Positions 1-9,700 of a stretch of DNA of 64,000 nt are shown piece by piece (position 1 is the stretch's first letter; each line of letters starts with the position of its first letter). A program made the position numbers and the translations under genes. The notes beneath the pieces are model-generated. The model worked only from the letters and a program-made list of their open reading frames with translations. It was not told the DNA's origin and did not search any database. The stretch spans positions 62,001 through 126,000 of the forward strand of contig NZ_DALZFB010000007.1 in assembly GCF_031979925.1 (NCBI RefSeq), in the 5' to 3' direction. This DNA is from Pseudescherichia sp031979925 (GTDB lineage Bacteria; Pseudomonadota; Gammaproteobacteria; Enterobacterales; Enterobacteriaceae).

Positions 1-1
1 G

Positions 2-2923
2 ACTATCCTGACGCAAACCGACAGTGACGGGCAGGAGATTGTCACAACTTATACCTATAACAACTACCATCTGTTAAGTAAAATGGAAGTCGTTCAGGGC
101 GATACATACTACGCTGCCGAAACTTACTATTACGCTGACGCGTGGCAAGAGGATAATCCCAATACTACTTTTGACGAACTGCCTGCCCAGTATCAATATC
201 CGCTAACTCAAACGTTAACGTGGCGTGACAGCAGCGGCTCACGTAATGAACTCACACAGTACCAGTACGATGATTTTGGTAATCTGACGCAGCAGATCGA
301 TCCCGACGGCACGCAGACTGACTACGAGTTTTACAGTGCGGACGGTGAAGCGGATAGCGCCGATGGTTATACGGGTTGTCCTCCTGACCCGCACGGCTTT
401 GCTAATTTAATGAAGAGCAAAAAAGTGACGGCTGCGCCCTCGGATTATGACGATGTTCCTGTTCGGTTAACTTATTATCGTTACGGCTCGCTCGATGCGC
501 TGGACGATAGACCTATGACAACCAGCATTGTTAGCATTAAAGAGTCAATGGTGAAATTAACTGGCGACGACAAACAGCCATTGACTACGCTGGACACGCA
601 ATACTATTCAGATGATAAGAATTCCTTAAATTATGGTCGTGTCGCTAATAAGGCTACGACAGTTTATGGTAAAGATTCTAACGGCATCATTAATCCTTAT
701 TTAATAAATGAAGAATATGTGTATAGCTTAGAGAATGAGGCTATTCAGAGCGCGTTGACCCTGACAAGTTATGATGGTTTTACGCTAAATGGCGTAACGA
801 AACATTCCTCTTACTCGAATAAAATTATTTCGCTGACGGATTTTAAAGGTACGCCATACACTTATTATTATAATCCTGCTGGTCACTTTTCTAAAATGTA
901 CGTACATGAAGGAAATGCCGATGGGTACGAAAGGATTATGCACGCTGATTATGTTATGGATTTTAACGGATCAGGAGGAGTTACTACACTTAGCACAACT
1001 TTTACAAACTTTGAAAATAATGTTTCCAGACTTAATTATGATTCTATGGGGAGAGTCATCTCTATTGAAAAAAAAGCCACAGAACAGATTGATGAAGATT
1101 TTAGCACGGTGTTATTACGACGCTATGATACGCTTGGGCGTATTGAGTATGAGTCTCTAGTGGATAGCTATCTTGATAGTAACAATACCATACAATCAAT
1201 GACTATCAATATTGGAACACAGTTTGACGAATGGGGACACCCCTGTGCTCATAATTTTTTCTGCGATAGTAATAGTCCTGATACCAGCGTTTACTTAACG
1301 CATGTATCGCAGTTTTTGGTTGTTAAAAATACATATAGTAAAAATATTAAATCTTCTGCCGGGAAAACAGCATCAAACTATCAAATTGTGATGAATAACC
1401 AAGACGTATCTGAGTCGGTTACCGTATTTGATGCAGAAGGCAATCAGTATTCCAGCACGCACTCATATTATGATGGTCTCAAGCGACTGCGTCAGTTCAA
1501 AGACCAGATGGGTCATCTTACCGTTTATGAATATGATGAGTTCGATCGCATTTATAAAACAACTTATCCTGATGGAACGGTTGTAACTCAGGCTTATGCG
1601 CCTCAGTTTAGTCACGCATTAGTAACTAGCGTGACTGTAACTGACTTAGATGGTAAAGATTATCAGATAGGGATTCGAGAGTTCGATGGATTGGGGCGCA
1701 TCAAGAATTCGACCGTTGGCGGACGTTATGAATCTTATAGCTATACAGACAATACCAACGATCCGCACACGTTTACTGATAGCCTAAATCGAATTTTCAC
1801 TTATGGTTACGACCCTATGCTGGAAAATGCATTAACTTCCATAGTTGTTGATTATAATGGACAAAAGAGTGAGCAGGGTTATACCTATTTTAAAAATAGT
1901 GGACTGCTTGAAACCGCTACCGAATCCGGTCAAGGGGAGAATTCTTATACATGGTATTCATCAGGGCAGGTTTCTACGGAAACCGTTACTAACAATATTG
2001 GGAGTAAAACGCCCTCCTTCACCTGGAGCGTATTAAATAAGCCTGTAAGCTATATCGATATTACTGGTAATTCGCAGTGGACAGATTACTTCACGTCAGG
2101 AAAAGACGCAGCTAAAACTGAAACGATTAGCGATCCTGTTGTCACAATCACTTTTACCTATGATGATTTTGGGCGACTGGAGACCCAAACGACGGAATCC
2201 ATAGACGGAAGCGCGACTCTTGAGACGAAAATTCTCTACGATGACTATGGTCGGGAACAGACTCGCATACTTACACCCGGTACTGGAGATGTTATTACGA
2301 TTACAACTGGATACCAGGAAAATAACCAGATTACCCACTATAAAGTCGAGCAGGGAATAGAGACGCTTAGTGATAATACTTATCACTATGACCCACGTAA
2401 CAGACTTAATAGGCATGAGTGTAGCGGCAGTTCTCTTCCAAAAGATGGTTACGGACAGGCATTCACTTCTCAGGAATTTGAATATGATAGTCTGAATAAT
2501 ATACTGACTTGTACCACAGTCAATGAAAATGGCATGACCGATACTGCAAAATTTACCTATTTAAACAGTGATGACCCTACCCAACTTACCACAATTGAGC
2601 ACAGTGGAAACCCGGCTTATCCACCCATTATCAATTTGAGCTACTATGATGATGGGCAGCTTCAATATGACGAAGCTGGGCGTACTTTAACCTATGATGC
2701 ATCGGGACGTTTATTTAGCATTAATACCCCTGAAGGTGCGCAGGCAAGCTATGGCTATAACGCTTTGCACCAGCTCGTCTACCAGTCAATAAACAGTAAT
2801 GAGCAGTACCTCTACTATTGTGAATCTCAATTAGTTAATCAGGTTCGCCAAAGCGAGCAACAGCAGGATCGAATTATTTCTGGCCTGGCAGGTAATGCTG
2901 CGGTAAGCCACGAGGAGCTGTAG
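2..2923 (+). CDS. RHS/YD-repeat toxin-like core protein, 5' end outside window
   Basis: The reading frame is open from base 2, so the start lies upstream; 973 residues are visible. The protein is rich in Tyr/Asp and carries many YD-type repeats, for example YDSMGRV, YDTLGRI, YDEFDRIY, YDDFGRLE, YDDYGRE and YDASGRLF. In RHS and Tc toxin families such repeats build a hollow shell that encloses a C-terminal toxic domain. The frame stops after AAVSHEEL without the usual RHS-associated core motif, which is instead in the next ORF 41 bases downstream. Base composition is more AT-rich than the neighbouring msrA-tamAB block, suggesting acquisition. An export route is not visible here. The family call is firm; the substrate and target are unknown. 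Confidence 0.85.
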   Translation, partial: TILTQTDSDGQEIVTTYTYNNYHLLSKMEVVQGDTYYAAETYYYADAWQEDNPNTTFDELPAQYQYPLTQTLTWRDSSGSRNELTQYQYDDFGNLTQQIDPDGTQTDYEFYSADGEADSADGYTGCPPDPHGFANLMKSKKVTAAPSDYDDVPVRLTYYRYGSLDALDDRPMTTSIVSIKESMVKLTGDDKQPLTTLDTQYYSDDKNSLNYGRVANKATTVYGKDSNGIINPYLINEEYVYSLENEAIQSALTLTSYDGFTLNGVTKHSSYSNKIISLTDFKGTPYTYYYNPAGHFSKMYVHEGNADGYERIMHADYVMDFNGSGGVTTLSTTFTNFENNVSRLNYDSMGRVISIEKKATEQIDEDFSTVLLRRYDTLGRIEYESLVDSYLDSNNTIQSMTINIGTQFDEWGHPCAHNFFCDSNSPDTSVYLTHVSQFLVVKNTYSKNIKSSAGKTASNYQIVMNNQDVSESVTVFDAEGNQYSSTHSYYDGLKRLRQFKDQMGHLTVYEYDEFDRIYKTTYPDGTVVTQAYAPQFSHALVTSVTVTDLDGKDYQIGIREFDGLGRIKNSTVGGRYESYSYTDNTNDPHTFTDSLNRIFTYGYDPMLENALTSIVVDYNGQKSEQGYTYFKNSGLLETATESGQGENSYTWYSSGQVSTETVTNNIGSKTPSFTWSVLNKPVSYIDITGNSQWTDYFTSGKDAAKTETISDPVVTITFTYDDFGRLETQTTESIDGSATLETKILYDDYGREQTRILTPGTGDVITITTGYQENNQITHYKVEQGIETLSDNTYHYDPRNRLNRHECSGSSLPKDGYGQAFTSQEFEYDSLNNILTCTTVNENGMTDTAKFTYLNSDDPTQLTTIEHSGNPAYPPIINLSYYDDGQLQYDEAGRTLTYDASGRLFSINTPEGAQASYGYNALHQLVYQSINSNEQYLYYCESQLVNQVRQSEQQQDRIISGLAGNAAVSHEEL

Positions 2924-2964
2924 GAATATTATTAATGATATATTCAATCATTGGAGTGTAAACT

Positions 2965-4080
2965 ATGTCTTTACAACTGATTGGCACCAACCAGAAAAAC
3001 AGCACGCTGTTGGCTTGTGATGGCAACACACAGCAAGTTAACTTTTATTCTTCTTTTGGTAACGTAAACAGTGTACAGAATGGTCAACTGCCAGGTTTTA
3101 ACGGCGAGCGACCAGATCCCTTTACTGGTGTTTCGCATTTAGGTAACGGCTATCGCGCCTATAATCCTATTCTAATGCGGTTTAACTGCCCTGACAATCA
3201 AAGCCCATTTGGCGTAGGGGGGATTAACCCTTACGCCTACTGTGAAAACGATCCGCTCAATTTCACCGACCCAAGTGGGCATGGAATAATAACATTAGCG
3301 ATAAGAGCACTCCGGACTGTTTTTAAAGTTGTGAAAGTTTTGGCAAAGGTTATCGCGAAAACATCTCGTGTCATAACTGGTTTATCACAGATAGGAAAAA
3401 TCGCAACCGGATTATCGGCTTATTCTGTTGCAAACAGAAACCCTGAAGCTGCAGTTAAATTAGCCCATGCCAGCTCTGCATTTGGATGGATTAATGTAGG
3501 AGCAGGATTTATCTCTAGTGTGGATGATGTTTACGGATCAATAAAAAGATTTAAAGAATATAGAGAGTTGAGTAAAGAACTGAGCCAAATACTTTCTGAG
3601 TCAATAACTGGAATAGATGAACTCGGTGCGGAAAATGGAAGTCTGGCCAGAGAGGCATCTGAGGCTATGAGCACGGTGTCTCATGATTACGAAGGCGTTG
3701 AAAATATTATAGAATCCGCCCCTGAAAAAAGCGTTAGAAGGCCGCGACTGCCATCTGTGGATAGGATGGATGTAGAAGAGGCTTCTCGCTTAGTCCTCCA
3801 GGTTATTGATAGTGCATCGCATACGGCCTCTGTAGCTTTAAAATCTGCCAGTAGTGCGATGAAGAAAAAAAACCCGGACATGTCGGAAAAATTGAAAATT
3901 TCATCAATGATAGTTGGGGAAATAGGTATCATTGCTTCCGTGCCTAAAACAATTGGAATACTTAAAAAAGCGGCAAAAAAAGAAGGGACAATCATTATCA
4001 CTAACCGAAGAGTGTACTCATCTGAAGATATAGAGGTAACTTTACCCAGATATACCAGACTTGACTCGTCCTCTGCTTAA
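2965..4080 (+). CDS. RHS-associated core with variable C-terminal (effector-like) domain
   Basis: This 371-residue protein begins where the upstream RHS protein breaks off. Residues about 45-105 carry the RHS-associated core signature: GFNGERPDPFTG, LGNGYRAYNP, RFNCPDNQSPFG, NPYAYCENDPLNFTDPSGH. The tail after PSGH (about residues 106-371) is a basic, amphipathic helical stretch followed by Glu/Ser-rich helices and a hydrophobic segment (IVGEIGIIASVP). I recognise no toxin domain in it. Start ATG 2965 has a GGAGTG ribosome-binding site, so it looks like a genuine separate gene rather than a recent frameshift. Orphan core ORFs of this type are common beside RHS genes in Pseudomonas. No immunity gene is visible downstream before msrA. 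Confidence 0.8.
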   Translation: MSLQLIGTNQKNSTLLACDGNTQQVNFYSSFGNVNSVQNGQLPGFNGERPDPFTGVSHLGNGYRAYNPILMRFNCPDNQSPFGVGGINPYAYCENDPLNFTDPSGHGIITLAIRALRTVFKVVKVLAKVIAKTSRVITGLSQIGKIATGLSAYSVANRNPEAAVKLAHASSAFGWINVGAGFISSVDDVYGSIKRFKEYRELSKELSQILSESITGIDELGAENGSLAREASEAMSTVSHDYEGVENIIESAPEKSVRRPRLPSVDRMDVEEASRLVLQVIDSASHTASVALKSASSAMKKKNPDMSEKLKISSMIVGEIGIIASVPKTIGILKKAAKKEGTIIITNRRVYSSEDIEVTLPRYTRLDSSSA

Positions 4081-4150
4081 ATCTCATTGAAACGCGCTAA
4101 CACAAAGTAGCATAATCGATTAACTTATTTATATCATCATTGTTAAACGT

Positions 4151-4174
4151 GTTGCTGGCCCATGGGCCAGCAAC
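4151..4174. terminator. 24-bp perfect palindrome between convergent RHS and msrA genes
   Basis: The sequence reads GTTGCTGGCCCA and then its exact complement, with no loop spacer. It lies between two convergent genes, with T-rich sequence only weakly present on either side. A bidirectional transcription terminator is the simplest reading. A protein-binding palindrome is the alternative. Confidence 0.5.
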
Positions 4175-4190
4175 TTAAATTATATCGATA

Positions 4191-4835
4191 TCAACCCATC
4201 TTCTGCGGCGGCAGACACACGCCAATTCCACCGATCCCGCAGTACCCGTACGGGTTCTTATGCAGATACTGCTGGTGATCGTCCTCGGCATAGTAGAACG
4301 GGCCAGCGGTTTTGATCTCGGTAGTCACGGTGCGATCGTCCCCGGCGGCGCGCATCGCCTCCTGGAAGCGGGCCAGGCTCGCCTTCGCGGCAGCGTCCTG
4401 CTCCGGCGTCAGCGGATAGATGGCCGAGCGGTACTGCGTGCCGTGGTCGTTGCCCTGGCGCATGCCCTGGGCCGGATCGTGGTTCTCCCAAAAGACCTGT
4501 AAAAGCTGCTCGTAGCTAATCACGCTCGGGTCATAGACCACGCGCACGGCTTCGGCATGGCCAGTCTGGCCAGAGCACACTTCGCGATAGGTGGGGTTTG
4601 GCGTATAGCCGCCCGCATAGCCTGCCGCAGTGCTATAGACGCCAGGCAGCACCCAGAACAGGCGCTCCACGCCCCAGAAGCAGCCCATCGCAAACAGCGC
4701 GGTCTCCATCCCTTCCGGAACATGGGTCATTGAGTGTTCGTTAACGGCATGCAGGCTGGCAACCGGCATGGGTGTATTGCGTCCTGGCAATGCATCCGCT
4801 TGAGTAACAAGGTGTTTTTTATCAAATAGACTCAC
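4191..4835 (-). CDS. msrA: Peptide methionine (S)-S-oxide reductase MsrA
   Basis: MsrA reduces methionine-S-sulfoxide in proteins and free methionine, using thioredoxin. The 214-residue product matches the E. coli enzyme in length and closely in sequence. The catalytic motif GCFWG is at residues 51-55 (Cys52), and the two resolving cysteines lie in the C-terminal GYCGIGGIGVC (about 199 and 207). The start is placed at GTG 4835 because homologues begin SLFDKKHL and a GGGAGG site lies just upstream; the open frame extends 25 codons further without support. The gene is transcribed towards the RHS locus and diverges from tamA, as in E. coli, where msrA also neighbours tamA. Confidence 0.96.
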   Translation of the reverse strand: MSLFDKKHLVTQADALPGRNTPMPVASLHAVNEHSMTHVPEGMETALFAMGCFWGVERLFWVLPGVYSTAAGYAGGYTPNPTYREVCSGQTGHAEAVRVVYDPSVISYEQLLQVFWENHDPAQGMRQGNDHGTQYRSAIYPLTPEQDAAAKASLARFQEAMRAAGDDRTVTTEIKTAGPFYYAEDDHQQYLHKNPYGYCGIGGIGVCLPPQKMG

Positions 4836-5045
4836 GGTGTGGCCTCCCAGGAACAGATATGTGATCGAGGTTGTAACGCAGCGTTGAATTGAACACAATA
4901 AATGCTGCAAATACGGCTAGATTTAAACATTAAGAAATATTGGGCTAGCCAGCCATTTTTCAACCCACTATGGTGGGTATTTGTTAAGCCGGGGAGCGGC
5001 ATTTCGGTTTCCTTACCTCAGGAAGCCTGATATTCAGGAGAGAAC

Positions 5046-6779
5046 GTGCCACACATCCGACTGATAGGTTTTGCCACTCTGCTGCTGGCAAGCGGGACGG
5101 CCTTAGCGGCAAACGTTCGTTTGCAGGTGGAGGGGTTAACGGGTGCGCTGCAAAAAAACGTCCGCGCCCAGCTCTCGACCATTGAGAGCGACGAAGTGAC
5201 TGCGGATCAGCGTTTCCGCGCCCGCGTTGATGATGCTATCCGCGATGGATTAAAAGCGCTGGGCTACTATGAGCCAACTATCGATTTTGAACTGCGTCCA
5301 CCGCCGGCGAAAGGTCGCCAGGTATTGATTGCCCGCGTCTCGCCCGGCACGCCTGTGCGCGTAGGGGGAACGGATGTGATCCTGCGCGGCGGGGCGCGCA
5401 CCGACAGTGACTACCTCGATCTGCTAAAAACCCGTCCGGCGATCGGCACGGTACTGAATCACAACGACTATGACAGCTTTAAAAAGGGCCTTACCAGCGT
5501 TGCGCTGCGCAAAGGCTACTTCGACAGCGCCTTCAACAAAAGTCAGCTCGGCATCGCACTCGACCGCCATCAGGCCTTCTGGGATATCGACTACGACAGC
5601 GGGCAGCGCTACCGCTTCGGCAAGGTGACCTTTGAAGGCTCGCAGATCCGCGACGAATATCTGCAAAACCTGGTACCCTTCAAAGAGGGTGACGAGTACC
5701 AGACTAAAGATCTGGCGGAGCTGAACCGTCGTCTCTCCGCCACCGGCTGGTTTAACTCGGTGATTGTTGCCCCAGAGTTTGAAAAATCCCGCAAGACCAA
5801 GGTGCTACCGCTGCACGGCGTAGTCTCGCCGCGGACGCAGAATACGATTGAGACCGGGGTAGGCTACTCCACCGACGTTGGGCCACGCGTGAAGGCCACC
5901 TGGCGTAAGCCGTGGATCAACTCCTACGGCCACAGCTTTACCACCACCACCAGCATCTCGGCACCGGAGCAGCAGCTCGACTTTAGCTACAAGATGCCGC
6001 TGCTGAAAAACCCGCTGGAGCAGTACTACCTGGTGCAGGGCGGCTTTAAGCGTACCGATCTCAACGATACCGAGGCGGACTCCACTACTCTGGCGCTCTC
6101 CCGCTACTGGGATCTCTCCAGCGGCTGGCAGCGCGCCATTAACCTGCGCTGGAGCCTGGATCACTTTACCCAAGGGAGCGTGACCAACACCACGATGCTG
6201 CTCTATCCGGGGGTGATGATCAGCCGGACCCGCTCCCGGGGCGGCCTGATGCCGACCTGGGGTGACTCCCAGCGCTACTCCATCGACTATTCAAATACCG
6301 CCTGGGGTTCCGACGTCGACTTCTCCGTATTCCAGGCGCAGAACGTCTGGATCCGCACCCTCTACGATCGCCATCGCTTTGTGGTGCGCGGCAACCTCGG
6401 CTGGATTGAAACCGGCGACTTCGACCGGGTGCCGCCGGATCTGCGCTTCTTCGCCGGGGGCGATCGCAGCATCCGTGGCTATAAATACAAATCGATTTCA
6501 CCAGAGGATGAAGAAGGCAAGCTGAAGGGGGCCTCGAAGCTGGCAACCGGCTCGCTTGAGTATCAGTATAACGTCACCGGCAAGTGGTGGGGCGCGGCCT
6601 TCGTCGACAGCGGCGAGGCGGTGAGCGACATCCGTCGCAGCGACTTTAAAACCGGCGCGGGCGTGGGCGTGCGTTGGGAGTCGCCGGTCGGGCCGGTGAA
6701 GCTCGACTTTGCTCTGCCCATCGCGGACGACGACAAACACGATCTACAGTTCTACATCGGTCTGGGGCCTGAATTATGA
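5046..6779 (+). CDS. tamA: Translocation and assembly module subunit TamA
   Basis: TamA is an outer-membrane Omp85-family protein that works with TamB in outer-membrane protein insertion and envelope lipid homeostasis. The 577-residue length equals that of E. coli TamA. It starts with a signal peptide (LLLASGTALA-A, cleavage near residue 22), then three POTRA-type repeats up to about residue 260, then a 16-strand barrel ending in the aromatic-rich QFYIGLGPEL. The start codon is GTG at 5046, preceded by TCAGGAGAG. Its stop overlaps the tamB start by four bases (ATGA), indicating translational coupling. The gene diverges from msrA across about 210 bases that must carry both promoters. Confidence 0.96.
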   Translation: MPHIRLIGFATLLLASGTALAANVRLQVEGLTGALQKNVRAQLSTIESDEVTADQRFRARVDDAIRDGLKALGYYEPTIDFELRPPPAKGRQVLIARVSPGTPVRVGGTDVILRGGARTDSDYLDLLKTRPAIGTVLNHNDYDSFKKGLTSVALRKGYFDSAFNKSQLGIALDRHQAFWDIDYDSGQRYRFGKVTFEGSQIRDEYLQNLVPFKEGDEYQTKDLAELNRRLSATGWFNSVIVAPEFEKSRKTKVLPLHGVVSPRTQNTIETGVGYSTDVGPRVKATWRKPWINSYGHSFTTTTSISAPEQQLDFSYKMPLLKNPLEQYYLVQGGFKRTDLNDTEADSTTLALSRYWDLSSGWQRAINLRWSLDHFTQGSVTNTTMLLYPGVMISRTRSRGGLMPTWGDSQRYSIDYSNTAWGSDVDFSVFQAQNVWIRTLYDRHRFVVRGNLGWIETGDFDRVPPDLRFFAGGDRSIRGYKYKSISPEDEEGKLKGASKLATGSLEYQYNVTGKWWGAAFVDSGEAVSDIRRSDFKTGAGVGVRWESPVGPVKLDFALPIADDDKHDLQFYIGLGPEL

Positions 6780-9700
6780 GTTTATGGAAGAAGATAAGCC
6801 TCGGAGTGGTGGTGTTTATTGTGCTGCTGCTGGGGGCGGTGGCGTTCCTGGTGGGCACCACCAGCGGGCTGCATATTCTGTTCAAGGCCGCCAACCGCTG
6901 GGTACCGGGGCTGGAGATTGGTCAGGTTACTGGCGGCTGGCGCGATCTGACCCTACGCAATATTCGCTACGACCAGCCCGGCGTGGCGGTTAACGCAGGG
7001 GAGATTCACCTCGAGGTAAAGCTTGCCTGCCTGCGGGACAGCAGCCTGTGCGTTAACGATCTGGCGCTAAAAGATATTAACGTGACGGTAGATAGCAGCA
7101 AAATGCCGCCTGCCGCTCAGGTAGAAGAGGAGGATAGCGGGCCGCTCGATCTCTCCACCCCGTATCCGATTACCCTCAGCCGCGTGGCGCTGAACAACGT
7201 CAATATCAAGATCGATAACACCACCGTCTCGGTGATGGACTTCACTACCGGTCTGGACTGGCAGGAGAAAAACCTGACCGTTAAGCCGACCTCGCTGCAG
7301 GGGCTGCTGATCGCCCTGCCGAAGGTGGCCGACGTGGCCCAGGAGCAGATCGTCGAGCCGAAGATCGAGCAGCCGAGGCCTGAGGAGAAGCCGCTCGGTG
7401 AAACGCTGAAGGATCTCTTCTCTAAGCCGGTGCTGCCGGAAATGACCGACGTCCACCTGCCGCTTAACCTCAATATCGAAGAGTTTCGCGGCGAGCAGCT
7501 GCGCCTCACCGGCGATAACGATATCCTGGTACGCAGCCTGCTGCTGAAGGTAAGCAGCATCGATGGCAATACCACCCTCGACACTCTTGATATCGACTCT
7601 AACCAGGGTACGGTCAACGCCAGCGGCACGGCGCAGCTGAGCAACAACTGGCCGGTGGATATCACCCTTAACAGCACCCTTAACGTCGATCCGCTTAAGG
7701 GCGAGAAGGTGAAGCTGAAGATCGGCGGCGCGCTGCGCGAGACCCTCGACGTGGGCGTTAACCTCTCCGGTCCGGTGGACATGGTGCTGCGGGCGAAGAC
7801 GCAGCTGGCGGAGGCGGGGCTGCCCCTGAACCTGGACATCATCAGCGAGCAGCTCTACTGGCCCTTTACCGGCGAGCGGCAGTACCAGGCGGACGATCTG
7901 CGGCTGAAGCTGAGCGGTAAGATGACCGACTACACCCTTTCGTTCCGCACGGCGGTGAAAGGACAGCAGGTTCCGCCTGCGACCATTACGCTGGATGCGA
8001 AAGGTAACGAGCAGCAGATCAATCTCGACAAGCTGACCGTCGCCGCGCTGGAGGGCAAAACCGAGCTGAAGGCGCTGCTCGACTGGCAGCAGGCGATCAG
8101 CTGGCGTGGGGAGCTGACGCTCAACGGCATCAATACCGCTAAAGAGGTGCCCGACTGGCCGTCGAAGCTCAACGGTCTGATCAAAACCCGCGGTAGCCTC
8201 TACGGCGGCAGCTGGCAGATGGAAGTGCCGGAGATGAAAATCACCGGCAACGTCAAGAACAACAGGGTAAATGTCAACGGTTCGCTCAAGGGCAATAGCT
8301 ATATGCAGTGGACCGTGCCGGGTCTGCATCTTGAACTGGGGCGCAACAGCGCCGACGTGAAAGGCGAGCTGGGCGTGAAAGCGCTGAACCTTGATGCCAA
8401 CATCGACGCGCCGGGGCTGGATAACGCTCTCCCGGGCCTGGGCGGCACGGCGAAGGGGTTAGTGAAGGTGCGCGGCACGGTGGACGCGCCGCAGGTGCAG
8501 GCGGATATCACCGCCAATAATCTGCGCTGGCAGGAGCTATCCATCGCCCGCGTGCGCGTTGAGGGTGACGTAAAATCTACCGACCAGATCGCCGGTAACC
8601 TCACCGCTCGCGTGGAGCGTATTGTGCAGCCGGGCGTTAACCTGAGCCTGGTGACGCTGGATGCCAAAGGCAGCGAGAAGCAGCATGAGCTGAACCTGCG
8701 AGCGCAGGGCGAGCCGGTCTCCGGCCAGCTGCGGCTGGCGGGCAGCTTTGACCGCGCCAACCAGCGCTGGAAAGGTACCCTGAGCGATACGCGCTTTGCT
8801 ACCCCGGTCGGGCCGTGGTCGCTGAACCGCGCCATCGCCCTGGACTACCGCGGCGAGGAGCAGAAGGTAAGCATCGGGCCACACTGCTGGACGAACCCGA
8901 ACGCCGAGCTATGCGTACCTCAGACCGTGGACGCAGGCGCTGAGGGGCGGGCGGTGGTGAACCTGAACCGCTTCGACCTGGCGATGCTGAAGCCCTTTAT
9001 GCCGGATACCACCCAGGCCAGCGGATCGTTTAGCGGCCGGGCGGACGTCAGCTGGGATACCACTAAACCAGGCCTGCCGCAGGGTGAAGTGACCCTGGCC
9101 GGGCGTAACGTGCAGGTAACGCAGACCGTCAATGATGCGCCGCTGCGGGTGGCGTTTGATACGCTCAACCTCAACGCGAAGCTGCGCGATAACCGGGCCG
9201 ATCTCGGCTGGATGATGCGCCTCACCAATAACGGCCAGTTTGACGGCCAGGTGCAGGTCACCGATCCGCAGGGGCAGCGTAACCTCGGCGGCACGGTCAA
9301 CATCCGCAACTTCTCCGTCGCGATGATCAACGCCATCTTCTCTCGTGGTGAGAAGGCAGCGGGGACCCTCAATGCGAATCTGCGGCTGGCGGGTAACGTG
9401 CAAAGCCCGCAGCTGTTTGGTCAGATGGGGCTGAACGGCGTAGATATCGATGCCAACTTTATGCCGTTTGAGATGCAGCCCAGCCAGCTGGCGATGAACT
9501 TCAACGGCCAAAGCTCCACGCTACAGGGTGTGGTGCGGACCCGACAGGGCGAGATCAACCTGAGCGGCAACGCCGACTGGAGCCAGATCGATAACTGGCG
9601 CGCGCGGATCGCGGCGAAGGGGAGCCGGGTACGCATTACCGTTCCACCGATGGTACGCCTGGATGCCTCCCCGGATGTGGTATTCGAAGCCACGCCGCAG

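Noticed and set aside
2..4080. Treating the two RHS ORFs as one frameshifted pseudogene
   Set aside because: The gap contains a stop, 41 bases and a ribosome-binding site followed by an ATG in proper spacing, and independent RHS-core ORFs are a known arrangement.
7067..8329. 420-codon open frame on the minus strand inside tamB
   Set aside because: It lies fully within an obvious conserved gene, its translation is a compositional artefact rich in Leu, Arg and Gln, and it has no ribosome-binding site or homologous look.
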